A stretch of DNA of 64,000 nt from CAWBUW01 sp963792075 (GTDB lineage: Bacteria; Chloroflexota; Anaerolineae; Anaerolineales; UBA4823): NCBI GenBank assembly GCA_963792075.1, contig CAWBUW010000007.1, positions 806,001 through 870,000 of the forward strand. The letters are read 5' to 3'. Positions 17,841 to 26,418 of this stretch are shown in pieces. The notes below the pieces were generated by a model that did no database searches, was not told the DNA's origin, and saw only the letters and a program-made list of their open reading frames with translations. The first letter of the stretch is position 1, and each line of letters starts with the position of its first letter. The position numbers and the translations under genes were made by a program.

Positions 17841-18328
17841 AAAATCTCCTTTTGGCGATGTTTTACACTCTGGTCTGGGATCTTCCATTCATAAACATCT
17901 TTGAGCTTGAGCGGGACAATCGAGGTGACCGTCCGGCGGACTCTCGGAATTTTCCCCAACACTTCGGTCACAAAAGTATAAATCTCCTCATTGCTTCGTC
18001 CCACGATCTGTACACTGACATCACTCTCACCAATGGAACAGGCGACATAGGTCACACGATCATAAGTCATTGCCTGGCGGGCAACGTCCTCAATGCCCCC
18101 ACTTTCTACTTCCAGAAAAACATCTGCCATTACCGAAAAGCCCAGTGCTTTCGGATTGACAATTGCCCCAATCTTGATCACGCCCTCGCGGATCAAGCGC
18201 TCCATGCGGTAGCGCACTACTCTCTCAGAAATATTACCGATTGCGCGCGCGATATCTGCTGCACTTAACCGCCCGTCCTGGATTAGATAATCTACGATTT
18301 TTCTGTCTAGTTCGTCGATTTCAGACAT
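17837..18328 (-). CDS. Lrp/AsnC-family transcriptional regulator
   Basis: The 163-residue protein has an AsnC-type winged helix (LDRKIVDYLIQDGRLSAADIARAIGNISERVVRYRMERL) and a C-terminal RAM domain (VFLEVESGGIEDVARQAM, VACSIGESDVSVQIVG). Family knowledge: these regulators sense amino acids through the RAM domain and often act on their own operon. It is the first gene of the amine-catabolism operon and its TGA overlaps the GTG of the next, decayed gene, so it is the natural operon regulator. ATG 18328 has only a weak ribosome site. A promoter and a palindrome at its start point lie upstream. Confidence 0.92.
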   Translation of the reverse strand: MSEIDELDRKIVDYLIQDGRLSAADIARAIGNISERVVRYRMERLIREGVIKIGAIVNPKALGFSVMADVFLEVESGGIEDVARQAMTYDRVTYVACSIGESDVSVQIVGRSNEEIYTFVTEVLGKIPRVRRTVTSIVPLKLKDVYEWKIPDQSVKHRQKEIL

Positions 18329-18332
18329 TGGC

Positions 18333-18359
18333 TTAACCTATTTTTTCCGTTTCAGACAT
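18333..18359 (-). CDS. possible 8-codon leader peptide upstream of the Lrp gene
   Basis: ATG 18359 opens MSETEKIG-stop, ending four bases before the Lrp ATG, which itself begins with the same ATGTCTGAA. The predicted transcript start is two bases before this ATG. It could be a leaderless leader peptide that feeds ribosomes into Lrp, or merely a duplicated gene start. Confidence 0.3.
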   Translation of the reverse strand: MSETEKIG

Positions 18360-18396
18360 GTCTAATCAATATATATAATTATTCGGAAATTGTCAA
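18354..18396 (-). promoter_or_regulatory. promoter and operator of the Lrp/amine operon
   Basis: On the minus strand TTGACA (18396-18391), a 17-base spacer and TATATT (18373-18368) form a near-consensus promoter with a start near 18361. The ten-base palindrome AGACATGTCT (18354-18363) covers that start. TTTCAGACAT recurs at 18350-18359 and 18319-18328. The palindrome is a good candidate for autoregulation. Confidence 0.75.
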
Positions 18397-18405
18397 GCAT
18401 TTTTA

Positions 18406-18451
18406 GGGCGGAGCAATGGCTTCCGTCATTGCTCCGCCCGTACTGTATAAT
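18406..18451 (+). promoter_or_regulatory. hairpin plus -10 box of the fused oxidoreductase gene
   Basis: GGGCGGAGCAATG (18406-18418) and its complement (18427-18439) form a 13-base inverted repeat with an eight-base loop. TATAAT follows at 18446-18451, six bases before the ATG at 18458. The repeat covers the place of the -35 box, so it may bind a regulator; the message would be leaderless. Confidence 0.55.
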
Positions 18452-18457
18452 TACTCC

Positions 18458-21400
18458 ATGCTCAAACGCTTTTTCAACCGGGCTTCTCCCCCTTCATCTC
18501 CGTCCTCTATTAAAAAGCTTGTGCGCGTTGGCTGCCCGGCGCATAACTGCGGCGGGCGCTGTATTTTAGTCGCACACGTGCAGGACAACCGCATCACCCG
18601 CCTGGACGCAGATGACCGGCCCACGGACGACCTGGCTGCCCCTCTGCTGCGCGCCTGCCCGCGCGGCCGGGCTTACCTGCGCCGCCAATACCATCCCGAC
18701 CGCCTGCTGCATCCCCTGAAGCGCGTTGGCCCTCGCGGAGCCGCCCAATTCGAACGCATCACCTGGGACGAAGCCCTGGATCTTGCTGCCACCCAGCTCC
18801 AGCGGATCAAGTCTGAATACGGCAATTCTGCTCTCTTCGTCCCTTATGGCACAGGATCTTACAACCAGGTCAACGGCTCTCAGACTGCGCGCCGCTTGAT
18901 GAACCTGTTTGGCGGCTGCCTGGGCATCCACAACAGCTATTCTTGGGCTTCGATCAACGTAGCCACACCAACCGTCTATGGCACGCTCCAGACTGGCTCC
19001 CAGCGCCAGGATTGGCTCAATGCCCGCTACATTCTCATGTGGGGCTGGAACCCTGCCGAAATCCGCGATGGCACCAACAGCGATTACTTCGTCAAGCTCG
19101 CCCGCCAAAACGGCGCCCGCGTCATCTGTATCGACCCGCGTCACTCCTTGAGCGCGGCAAGCCTCGCCGACGAGTGGATCCCTATTCGCCCTGGCACTGA
19201 TGCCGCCATGATGGCTGCCATGGCCTATGTCATGCTCACCGAGAGCCTGTATGATGCGGATTTCGTCAGCACACACTGCCTTGGATTTTCTCCCTGCGAT
19301 CTGCCAGAAAGTGTGGAAAACGCCAAATCCTTTTCGGATTACCTGCTCGGTCGCTTGGATGACACGCCTAAAACGCCCGAATGGGCTGAAGAAATAACAA
19401 CAGTACCCGCGGCAACGATTGCTCGCATCGCACGTGAATATGCCACGCTGCGCCCGGCGATGCTTTACCAGGGCTATGGCATGCAGCGGAGGGCCTACGG
19501 CGAACAGGTAGTGCGCATGGGGTGTACCCTGGCTGCCATGACCGGAAACCTGGGGCTGCCTGGCGGCTGGGCCAGCGGGCTGGGTTTACAGGCTCCGGAT
19601 GGCGGCCCCTCCTGGAATCTATTCCCCACCGGCGAAAACCCGGTCCAGGCCTCCATCAACGTTTTCATGTGGAGCGAGGCAGTGCTGCATGGCAAAGATA
19701 TGGGCGCCGAGCACGGAGTTCAGGGTGTCGCACGTCTGGATAACGATATCAAGCTGATTTACGCGGTCGCCTCCAATGCGCTGATTAACCAGCATGCGGA
19801 TATCAACCGCACCGCACGTATTTTGAAGGACGAAAGCCTGGTCGAATACTTGATCGTACAGGATAATTTTCTCACCCCCACAGCGCGCTCTGCCGATCTC
19901 ATCTTACCGGCTTGCACGCAGTTCGAGACTTATGGCGTCGAAGACGGCTGGAAGTATGGCGACGAGGTGTTGTTCATGCCGAAACTGGTCGACCCGCCCG
20001 GGGAATGCAAATCGGACTATCGCATCTGCGCCGAGATTGCCTCCCGCCTGGGCATTGGGGAGGCTTATACAGAAGGTCGCAGCGAGCGCGATTGGGTTGG
20101 CTGGGTGATTGAAGAATTCCGCCGGACGCGTTTCCCGGATATTCCCACCCTGGAAGAATTCGAAGCCTCCAACCTGGGTGTCTATGTAAAGCCGGCTTCC
20201 CACCCCGCGATTGCCTTCGCTGATTTCCGTCGTGATCCCGCCACTCATCCCCTGCCCACGCCTTCCGGAAAAATTGAGATCTTTTCCCAGCATTTGCAAG
20301 AGATGCACAACCCTGCAGAAATTCCCGCTGTGCCCAAATACATCCAGGAATGGGAAAGCCCCTTTGGGCCTGAAGCCGTTGAATATCCCTTGCAGTGCAT
20401 CGGTCATCACACACTGCACCGCGTCCATTCCACCCATGATAACAACGATTGGCTAGAAGAAGCCTTCCCCCAGCGTGTGTTCATCAACCCGCTCGACGCC
20501 AGGCCGCGTGGGATCACGGATGGCGACCAGGTGGAAGTCTACAACGCCCGTGGGCGTACCATCTTGCCCTGCCGCCTGACTCCCCGCATCCTGCCCGGCG
20601 TTGTAGATATCCCCCAGGGTGCATGGTGGACTCCGGATGAGCAAGGCATCGACCGCCGCGGCTCGGTCAACGTGCTCACCTCGAGCGCGCTGGACGCCGC
20701 TGGCATTTGGCACGGCCCAGCACACGATCATGGTACAGATGCGCAAGGCGGAGCGTTAAGCATGCCCTACGCCTTCTACTTCGACTCGCGTTTTTGCTCC
20801 GGTTGTAAGGCCTGCCAGGTCGCCTGCAAAGACCACAACAACCTGCCGGTGGGCATCCTGTGGCGGCGCGTTTACGAGATCGCCGGCGGCGAATGGCACA
20901 AGCAGGGCTCAGCCTGGGAGCATAACGTCTATGCTTACAATCTCTCCATCGCCTGTAATCACTGCGCCCGGCCTATTTGCGTCGAAGTCTGTCCGGCCTC
21001 CGCCATCTCGGTCCGCACCGATGGCATTGTGTCGCTCAGTTCCGATCTGTGCATCGGCTGCCAATACTGCTCCTGGGCCTGTCCCTACAGCGCTCCGCAG
21101 TTCGATGCAGCCGCTGGCCGGATGACCAAGTGCAATTTTTGCAAAGATAACATCGACGCAGGCATACCCCCTGCCTGTGTCTCCGCTTGCCCGCTCCGCG
21201 CGCTGGAATTTGGCAATCGTGACGAGCTCGCTGCCCGCCACTCCCAGGCCCGCTCCGTCTACCCGCTGCCCGATCCGGTCCTGACCCAACCCTCGCTTTC
21301 TGTTATGCCGCACGCCACAGCCCGCGTGGCCCAACCAGCGGCAACTTTGTTGGGTAACCGCGAGGAAGTCTACCAGGGTCATTCTATCAAGGAACTCCCG

Positions 21401-22225
21401 TTGATTTTCTTCACCCTGATAACCCAATCTGCCGTGGGTATTTTTGGTGTCAGCACATTACTGAACGTACAACAGCCCGCCACACTTAGGACAAATCCAT
21501 TCTTTTTTCTTCAGCTTTTCTCAGTGCTCCTCACCCTGGCTGGTTTGCTCGTTTCGTTGATGCACCTCGGCTCCCCGCAGCGCGCCTGGCGGGCAATTAC
21601 AAATTTGCGATTTTCATGGCTCAGCCGCGAGATCGCTTCGGGCCTGCTTTTCGCGGGGTTAAACACGCTTGCCTGCATCGCCTCGGTTCTGTCTCTCCCT
21701 TTTCTCATTCCCTTACAATATGCAGCGGCTGTTAGCGGGATTCTTTTCATCTTCTGCATGGCCCGTGTGTATATGCTCCGCTCTGTACCACCCTGGTACT
21801 CAGGACACACACTGCTCGCTTTTTACCTGACCTCGGGTATCCTGGGGACCTTGATTACGGCGCTTTCCCTTTCGGTTCAAGCATCGCTTACTACACAAGC
21901 CCATTCCGAAATTACCATCCTGGCCCGGATAGCCGCCCTGTTCATGTCACTGCAGATCATCAACCTCGCTATGGCCAACAAGCGAATCGGGGGCCAGGAT
22001 TCGCTGGAGCCAGGCAAAAAACGAGCTACAGGAGCCTCTACGGTATCCCCTTTTTGGCGCATTCTAAGCGCGCTGATGGCCGCGTTGATCGCCTCCATCC
22101 CCGGTCTGCTGCCCGAAACTGGCTGGCTGCCACTTCTTTTGATATTTGCGTCCGCCCTGGCCTTATTCTCCGAGATCGCCGGACGCGCTGCCTTTTATCA
22201 AGCTTACGCTCGCGCTGGTCTGTAA
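18458..22225 (+). CDS. DmsA-DmsB-DmsC-like fused molybdopterin oxidoreductase
   Basis: One 1255-residue chain carries a whole three-subunit enzyme. Residues ~20-770 are a molybdopterin catalytic subunit of the DMSO-reductase family. It has an iron-sulfur site (CPAHNCGGRC, then ACPRGR), ITWDEALDLAA, and an SYSWASIN region where the Mo-ligand Ser is expected. About 780-940 is a DmsB-like ferredoxin with four intact [4Fe-4S] motifs (CSGCKACQVAC, CNHCARPICVEVC, CIGCQYCSWAC, CNFC/CVSAC). About 1000-1250 is a DmsC-like anchor with around eight membrane spans. No twin-arginine signal is visible, so the catalytic part may face the cytoplasm. The start at 18458 is favoured by TATAAT six bases upstream; an in-frame start at 18416 lies before that box. 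The substrate is unknown; menaquinol is the likely donor. Confidence 0.88.
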   Translation: MLKRFFNRASPPSSPSSIKKLVRVGCPAHNCGGRCILVAHVQDNRITRLDADDRPTDDLAAPLLRACPRGRAYLRRQYHPDRLLHPLKRVGPRGAAQFERITWDEALDLAATQLQRIKSEYGNSALFVPYGTGSYNQVNGSQTARRLMNLFGGCLGIHNSYSWASINVATPTVYGTLQTGSQRQDWLNARYILMWGWNPAEIRDGTNSDYFVKLARQNGARVICIDPRHSLSAASLADEWIPIRPGTDAAMMAAMAYVMLTESLYDADFVSTHCLGFSPCDLPESVENAKSFSDYLLGRLDDTPKTPEWAEEITTVPAATIARIAREYATLRPAMLYQGYGMQRRAYGEQVVRMGCTLAAMTGNLGLPGGWASGLGLQAPDGGPSWNLFPTGENPVQASINVFMWSEAVLHGKDMGAEHGVQGVARLDNDIKLIYAVASNALINQHADINRTARILKDESLVEYLIVQDNFLTPTARSADLILPACTQFETYGVEDGWKYGDEVLFMPKLVDPPGECKSDYRICAEIASRLGIGEAYTEGRSERDWVGWVIEEFRRTRFPDIPTLEEFEASNLGVYVKPASHPAIAFADFRRDPATHPLPTPSGKIEIFSQHLQEMHNPAEIPAVPKYIQEWESPFGPEAVEYPLQCIGHHTLHRVHSTHDNNDWLEEAFPQRVFINPLDARPRGITDGDQVEVYNARGRTILPCRLTPRILPGVVDIPQGAWWTPDEQGIDRRGSVNVLTSSALDAAGIWHGPAHDHGTDAQGGALSMPYAFYFDSRFCSGCKACQVACKDHNNLPVGILWRRVYEIAGGEWHKQGSAWEHNVYAYNLSIACNHCARPICVEVCPASAISVRTDGIVSLSSDLCIGCQYCSWACPYSAPQFDAAAGRMTKCNFCKDNIDAGIPPACVSACPLRALEFGNRDELAARHSQARSVYPLPDPVLTQPSLSVMPHATARVAQPAATLLGNREEVYQGHSIKELPLIFFTLITQSAVGIFGVSTLLNVQQPATLRTNPFFFLQLFSVLLTLAGLLVSLMHLGSPQRAWRAITNLRFSWLSREIASGLLFAGLNTLACIASVLSLPFLIPLQYAAAVSGILFIFCMARVYMLRSVPPWYSGHTLLAFYLTSGILGTLITALSLSVQASLTTQAHSEITILARIAALFMSLQIINLAMANKRIGGQDSLEPGKKRATGASTVSPFWRILSALMAALIASIPGLLPETGWLPLLLIFASALALFSEIAGRAAFYQAYARAGL

Positions 22226-22232
22226 TTAGATG

Positions 22233-22246
22233 TATAATGGTATAAT
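22233..22246 (+). promoter_or_regulatory. tandem TATAAT boxes before the DUF948-like gene
   Basis: TATAAT occurs at 22233-22238 and 22241-22246. The second ends nine bases before the ATG at 22256, so the message would have almost no leader. Confidence 0.5.
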
Positions 22247-22255
22247 AATGATGTT

Positions 22256-22729
22256 ATGAATGATCCATTAACTCAGCTTCCCGCACAAGTCGAGCCTGCG
22301 TCTCGGCAACCTGGCATCAGCCCAGAAGAACGCTCCCAGCGCCGCAAGTTGATCCTGACGATCTCGATCGTCGTGATTCTAATCGTTGGTATCCTCGGCA
22401 CGGGCTTATTCTTCTTGCTCAGCCCTGGCACAGACGCAAGCACGGTCAGCCGCATACGCGATGTATTTATCATCGTCATGGCCTTAAAGTCGCTGCTTAT
22501 CGGTGCGGTTTTGATCATTCTCGTTCTTCAACTGGCCCAATTGACCAACCTGATCCAACATGAGATTAAACCTATCCTGGACTCCACGAACGAAACTATC
22601 AGCACCTTACGTGGTACGACAGAATTCCTCAGCAATAACCTGGCGGAGCCAGTGATCAAAATAAACGAGTATGCTGCGGCCCTCCAACGCCTGTTTGAAA
22701 TATTTGGCATTGGCCGCCGTTCATCATAG
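22256..22729 (+). CDS. two-helix membrane protein, DUF948-like
   Basis: The 157-residue protein has a short Pro/Glu-rich cytoplasmic start and two hydrophobic helices (about residues 35-60 and 75-100). A C-terminal amphipathic coiled region follows (HEIKPILDSTNETISTLRGTTEFL), resembling DUF948-type proteins. No enzymatic motif is present. It is followed 36 bases later by a YtxH protein, a common partner of DUF948 proteins, and the two probably form an envelope or stress-related pair. Function is unknown. Confidence 0.6.
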   Translation: MNDPLTQLPAQVEPASRQPGISPEERSQRRKLILTISIVVILIVGILGTGLFFLLSPGTDASTVSRIRDVFIIVMALKSLLIGAVLIILVLQLAQLTNLIQHEIKPILDSTNETISTLRGTTEFLSNNLAEPVIKINEYAAALQRLFEIFGIGRRSS

Positions 22730-22765
22730 ATATAAATAAAGAATTGTAAGAAAGGAGAAATTGCG

Positions 22766-23221
22766 ATGGCAGAACGTGATAGTGAATTTGGGGCATTCCT
22801 GGCTGGTTTTCTAATTGGTGGGCTCGTTGGTGCGGCAGTTGCCCTGCTCAGTGCGCCACAGTCAGGTGAAGACACCCGCAAATATATATCCGAAAAAGGC
22901 ATTGAGCTGCGCGCCAGCGCCGTAGAGCAAGCCGAAGCTGCTCGCGAGAGAGCCGAGGCTGCTGCAGCAGAAGCACGCGCCAAGGCCGATGAAGTGACCA
23001 AACTGGTTGGCGAACGCTCCCATGAGTTTGCCGAGAAAGCGCGCGCACAGACTGGTGAGCTGTCTCAGAAAGCTCGCGCCCGCACCACTGAGCTTACTCA
23101 AAAAGCCCGAGGCCGAGCTGAGGATATCATCAAGCGCGGCCGTAAGGCTGGTGAAGAAAATATCGCCTCGGTGGAACTCCCATCCACACCGAGTGAACCG
23201 AAAGCCCCCGCCGAAGGCTAA
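22766..23221 (+). CDS. YtxH-domain protein
   Basis: The 151-residue protein opens with a glycine-rich membrane helix (FLAGFLIGGLVGAAVALLSAPQSG), the YtxH signature. A long Ala/Glu/Lys/Arg coiled-coil of about 100 residues follows, with repeated KARxxT units. Such proteins are small membrane-anchored, general-stress-type proteins in many bacteria; the molecular role is not known. ATG 22766 has AAAGGAG upstream. A perfect terminator follows 24 bases after the stop. Confidence 0.82.
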   Translation: MAERDSEFGAFLAGFLIGGLVGAAVALLSAPQSGEDTRKYISEKGIELRASAVEQAEAARERAEAAAAEARAKADEVTKLVGERSHEFAEKARAQTGELSQKARARTTELTQKARGRAEDIIKRGRKAGEENIASVELPSTPSEPKAPAEG

Positions 23222-23245
23222 CCCTTTCTTCTCTTCGAGATACCT

Positions 23246-23287
23246 GGGGTGTCGATGAGCTGCAGCTCATCGACACCCCTTTTTTTT
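23246..23287 (+). terminator. intrinsic terminator after the YtxH gene
   Basis: The perfect 34-base palindrome 23246-23279 (GGGGTGTCGATGAGCTG and its complement) is followed by eight T. Confidence 0.88.
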
Positions 23288-23326
23288 ATTTGGCGGTAAA
23301 ATAATAGCATAGAGAAGGGAATTCGC

Positions 23327-25327
23327 ATGGCAAACGCACCTCAAGTTGATGAAGCAATCCAATTAGCTGACCGCGGTGATAAAGTTGGCGCCCAACGCAC
23401 TTTAGCAGCTTACCTACAATCCAATCCGAATGATGAATTCGCCTGGCTCTGGCTGGCTTACCTGTTGCCAGAGCGTGCCCAGCAGCAGCAAGCCTTGCAG
23501 CAATGTTTGAAGTTTTTCCCTGACAGCCAGGGAGCACGGGATGATCTGGATTCGCTCCGTCTTGGCGCCTCCCTCAGTCGTCCCATCCCGCCTGCACCTT
23601 ATTCCGCGCAAGCTTCCTCTGCATTCCTGGATCGTGACCTGTTTATGTCTGATTCCACCCCCGAACCAGGAGCCTCCTCTTCGTCAGATGTGCAATATGG
23701 TTCTGGGATGATGGATGCTTCCGGTTTAGAAAGCCGCGCTTCTGCTTCCGAACCCCAGTCCAGGCTGGTGGAACCCAGGCTGAAACGTCCTGCCCCAAAG
23801 CCGGAGGAAGCTCCACTGGCAACTTGGGAGCGTATGATCATCGAAGAGCCCGCCCCTGCACCAGTGACAGACACCCTGGCCCCGAAGAAGAAGCCTGCCC
23901 AAACAGCAGCGAAAGTAAAAACCGGGAGACCCGCCCGCAAGAAAAAATCCGCTTTCAAAGTCTGGCAAATTGGCTGTCTGAGCTTATTGGCCTTGATCAC
24001 CCTGGCGGTAATCCTCGTAGGTGGTTGGTATATCTTTTCCTCCGCTTCAGGCGGAAATCCACTCAGTTTCCTCCAGTCACCGGTAGAAACCCCTTCTTTA
24101 ACAGAAGAGTCCCTCGCTGGCGGCGAAGCGACCCCGGGAAACGGGGCTGAAGCCGTAGCCCAACCCGCCCAGGAGAAGTCACCCACCGCACCTTCGATCG
24201 TTCCCACACGAACCGCCATCCCAGAGGTCGTAGCAACTGCCCTTCCTCCAACGCCAACTCCTACGCCCCTGCCATCCATCTCCTTACCTTCGCCGTTGTA
24301 TTTCATTGCAGATGCGGGAGGTGTTTCTCAGATATTCCGGCTTGCAGCCAATGGCAGCAGCCTGGTTCAGGTGACCTCCGAAAAGCACCCTGTTACCGCC
24401 TTTGATGTTAATCCGGCAGATGGTCGACTGGCTTATATCAGCGACAATTCTCTTTTCTTGATCAATGCAGATGGCAGTAAACGCAGCACGCTCGTTTATG
24501 GACAATCCCTGCCTGCGCTCGATGATCCATCTTACTGGAAACTGCTCCTTGCCAGCCCGGTTTGGTCACCAGATGGTGGTCTTTTGGCCTATGCCCAGGA
24601 AGGTATCCAGGTAATCGATCCAGATACGACTGTGACCAAGCGCATCGAGCCGAACCTGTACGTCCCCTCCCAGCCAGAGCGCACCCGCATCTATTCCCCA
24701 CTGGCCTGGTCGCCAGAAGGCACACGCATTGCCGTCTCTGTCATGCGCAGCACGTGCAGTACCTTGGGTATCGTCTTCGCCACCGGCTATTCGACCATAG
24801 ATCAAATTGCCATCCCAGGAGGGTATCCGATCTGGAGTTCTGATGGGCTTTCTCTACTCGTCTCCAGCCCCTTCGCTGACTGCACTTGTGGCAGCGGCTC
24901 TGGCCTGTACCAGGTAGATCCTGCCAACGGTAAGAGCAATGTGATTCTGGGCGGGCTGGTGCAGAACAATGCCTCCTCTGCTTTCGTTGGTTGGCCGAAA
25001 TTGATGTCAGATGGCACGCTGCTTTATTTTTATGGCGAGCTGAAAGGCCCTGCATGTACGCCGGTCTGGCCATCCGCGGTACCCCTCGCAATGGTTGTAA
25101 GCCCTGGTTTGGGTAAAACTGCTTCCCGCATCGAGCTGCGCACGGATTCGTACATCATCGGCGAGGCCCTCTGGGCGCCGGATGGCAGCCTGGCAGTAAT
25201 CCGAGACCTGACTCAGGATGCCCAGGCTGAGTTCAGCCCGCTGCTGATCTTGAACGGTGATGGCAGTCTGGCAATAGAGCTTTCCATGCCTGGGCGCAAC
25301 CTACGCTGGGGGGTAACCGCCCCCTAG
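23327..25327 (+). CDS. TPR-membrane-propeller protein of unknown function
   Basis: The 666-residue protein has three parts. Residues 1-75 are TPR-like (AIQLADRGDKVGAQRTLAAYL, DEFAWLWLAYLL). A ~130-residue Pro/Ser/Glu-rich linker leads to one membrane helix near 215-240 (ISCLSLLALITLAV-like). An external TolB/WD40-like propeller contains ISDNSLFLINADGS, PVWSPDGGLLAYAQ, LAWSPEGTRIAVS and LWAPDGSLAVI. The Pro/Thr stretch after the helix is typical of exported Chloroflexota proteins. The ATG has AGAAGGGA upstream. It may link a cytoplasmic TPR to a surface propeller; no catalytic motif is seen. Confidence 0.65.
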   Translation: MANAPQVDEAIQLADRGDKVGAQRTLAAYLQSNPNDEFAWLWLAYLLPERAQQQQALQQCLKFFPDSQGARDDLDSLRLGASLSRPIPPAPYSAQASSAFLDRDLFMSDSTPEPGASSSSDVQYGSGMMDASGLESRASASEPQSRLVEPRLKRPAPKPEEAPLATWERMIIEEPAPAPVTDTLAPKKKPAQTAAKVKTGRPARKKKSAFKVWQIGCLSLLALITLAVILVGGWYIFSSASGGNPLSFLQSPVETPSLTEESLAGGEATPGNGAEAVAQPAQEKSPTAPSIVPTRTAIPEVVATALPPTPTPTPLPSISLPSPLYFIADAGGVSQIFRLAANGSSLVQVTSEKHPVTAFDVNPADGRLAYISDNSLFLINADGSKRSTLVYGQSLPALDDPSYWKLLLASPVWSPDGGLLAYAQEGIQVIDPDTTVTKRIEPNLYVPSQPERTRIYSPLAWSPEGTRIAVSVMRSTCSTLGIVFATGYSTIDQIAIPGGYPIWSSDGLSLLVSSPFADCTCGSGSGLYQVDPANGKSNVILGGLVQNNASSAFVGWPKLMSDGTLLYFYGELKGPACTPVWPSAVPLAMVVSPGLGKTASRIELRTDSYIIGEALWAPDGSLAVIRDLTQDAQAEFSPLLILNGDGSLAIELSMPGRNLRWGVTAP

Positions 25328-25344
25328 AAAGCGTCTACCCCAGG

Positions 25345-26379
25345 ATGCTTGCTCAGCTTCTCACCCATATCGCTCCTCTTTCGGCCGGCTCTGCTCCTCT
25401 GGAACTGGCCGAAATGCCCCTGCCGCAGCCCAGACCAGGGCAAATCTTGTTAAGGGTCTCAGTATGTGGCGTATGCCACACCGAGCTGGACGAGATCGAA
25501 GGGCGGACCCCACCACCCCATCTGCCGGTAATCCCGGGCCACCAGGTAGTCGGTTATCTGGAACTGGCTGGCCCGGGCGCTGATCGCTACGCCCTTGGCA
25601 CGCGCCTGGGTGTTGCGTGGATCTTTTCCGCCTGTGGTATCTGCTTGCACTGCACCAGGGGAGAAGAGAATCTCTGTGACCAGTTTCAGGCCACAGGCCG
25701 GGATGCTAATGGTGGCTATGCGCAGTTCATCATCGTTCCCCAGGATTTTGCCATTCCCATCCCATCCGAAATCCCTGACTCTGCTGCTGCTCCCTTGCTC
25801 TGCGCTGGCGCAGTCGGTTATCGTTCTCTGCGCCTGGCCAATATGCAAGACGGGCTCTCCCTTGGTTTCACGGGTTTCGGTGCTTCTGCGCACCTTGTGC
25901 TTCAGTTAGCGCGCCACCTGTATCCTGCCTCTCCGCTCTATGTGTTCTCTCGTTCGCCGCAGGAATGCGCCTTTGCTCTGGAATTGGGTGCACACTGGGC
26001 AGGCAGTTTCAACGACCAACCGCCTGCTCCTATCCACCGTATCATTGACACAACCCCAGCCTGGCAGCCAATCCTTACCGCGCTCACTCATCTCACTCCT
26101 GGCGGCCGGCTGGTCATCAACGCCATCCGCAAAGAAAGCATCGATCGACCCCTGTTATCCGAATTGGATTATGCCAGCCAGCTCTGGCAAGAAAAAGAGA
26201 TCAAATCCGTTGCCAATGTCACCCGAGAGGATGTACGCCAATTCCTCCAACTGGCCGCGGAAATCCCGATCCGGCCCGAAGTGCAGGAGTATCCTCTGGA
26301 AGCGGCCAACACCGCCTTGCTCGAGCTCAAGGCGCGTAAAATCCGCGGTGCCAAAGTGCTCAGAATAAACTCTTTTTGA
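25345..26379 (+). CDS. zinc-dependent alcohol dehydrogenase (AdhP-like)
   Basis: This 344-residue medium-chain dehydrogenase keeps the catalytic-zinc motifs GVCHTELDE and PGHQVVG. It also keeps all four structural-zinc cysteines (CGICLHCTRGEENLC). The Rossmann turn is GFTGFGASAH, somewhat different from the usual GLGGLG. Close relatives oxidise small primary alcohols or reduce aldehydes with NAD(P)H. It begins 17 bases after the preceding gene and has only a poor ribosome site, so coupled translation is possible. With three AORs in the window it could interconvert alcohols and aldehydes, but that is inference. Confidence 0.88.
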   Translation: MLAQLLTHIAPLSAGSAPLELAEMPLPQPRPGQILLRVSVCGVCHTELDEIEGRTPPPHLPVIPGHQVVGYLELAGPGADRYALGTRLGVAWIFSACGICLHCTRGEENLCDQFQATGRDANGGYAQFIIVPQDFAIPIPSEIPDSAAAPLLCAGAVGYRSLRLANMQDGLSLGFTGFGASAHLVLQLARHLYPASPLYVFSRSPQECAFALELGAHWAGSFNDQPPAPIHRIIDTTPAWQPILTALTHLTPGGRLVINAIRKESIDRPLLSELDYASQLWQEKEIKSVANVTREDVRQFLQLAAEIPIRPEVQEYPLEAANTALLELKARKIRGAKVLRINSF

Positions 26380-26406
26380 GAAAACCCCATATCATCAAGA
26401 ATCTAG

Positions 26407-26412
26407 TATAAT
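26407..26412 (+). promoter_or_regulatory. -10 box of a leaderless lipoprotein gene
   Basis: TATAAT ends six bases before the ATG at 26419; there is no Shine-Dalgarno in the gap. Confidence 0.55.
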
Positions 26413-26418
26413 CCCCGC

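Noticed and set aside
18566..19276. 236-codon minus-strand frame
   Set aside because: It is antisense to the molybdopterin domain of the fused oxidoreductase and has no motifs.
23414..24306. Minus-strand glycine/valine-rich frames within 23.4-24.3 kb
   Set aside because: They mirror the Pro/Thr/Ala-rich linker of the plus-strand TPR-propeller protein and are compositional shadows.
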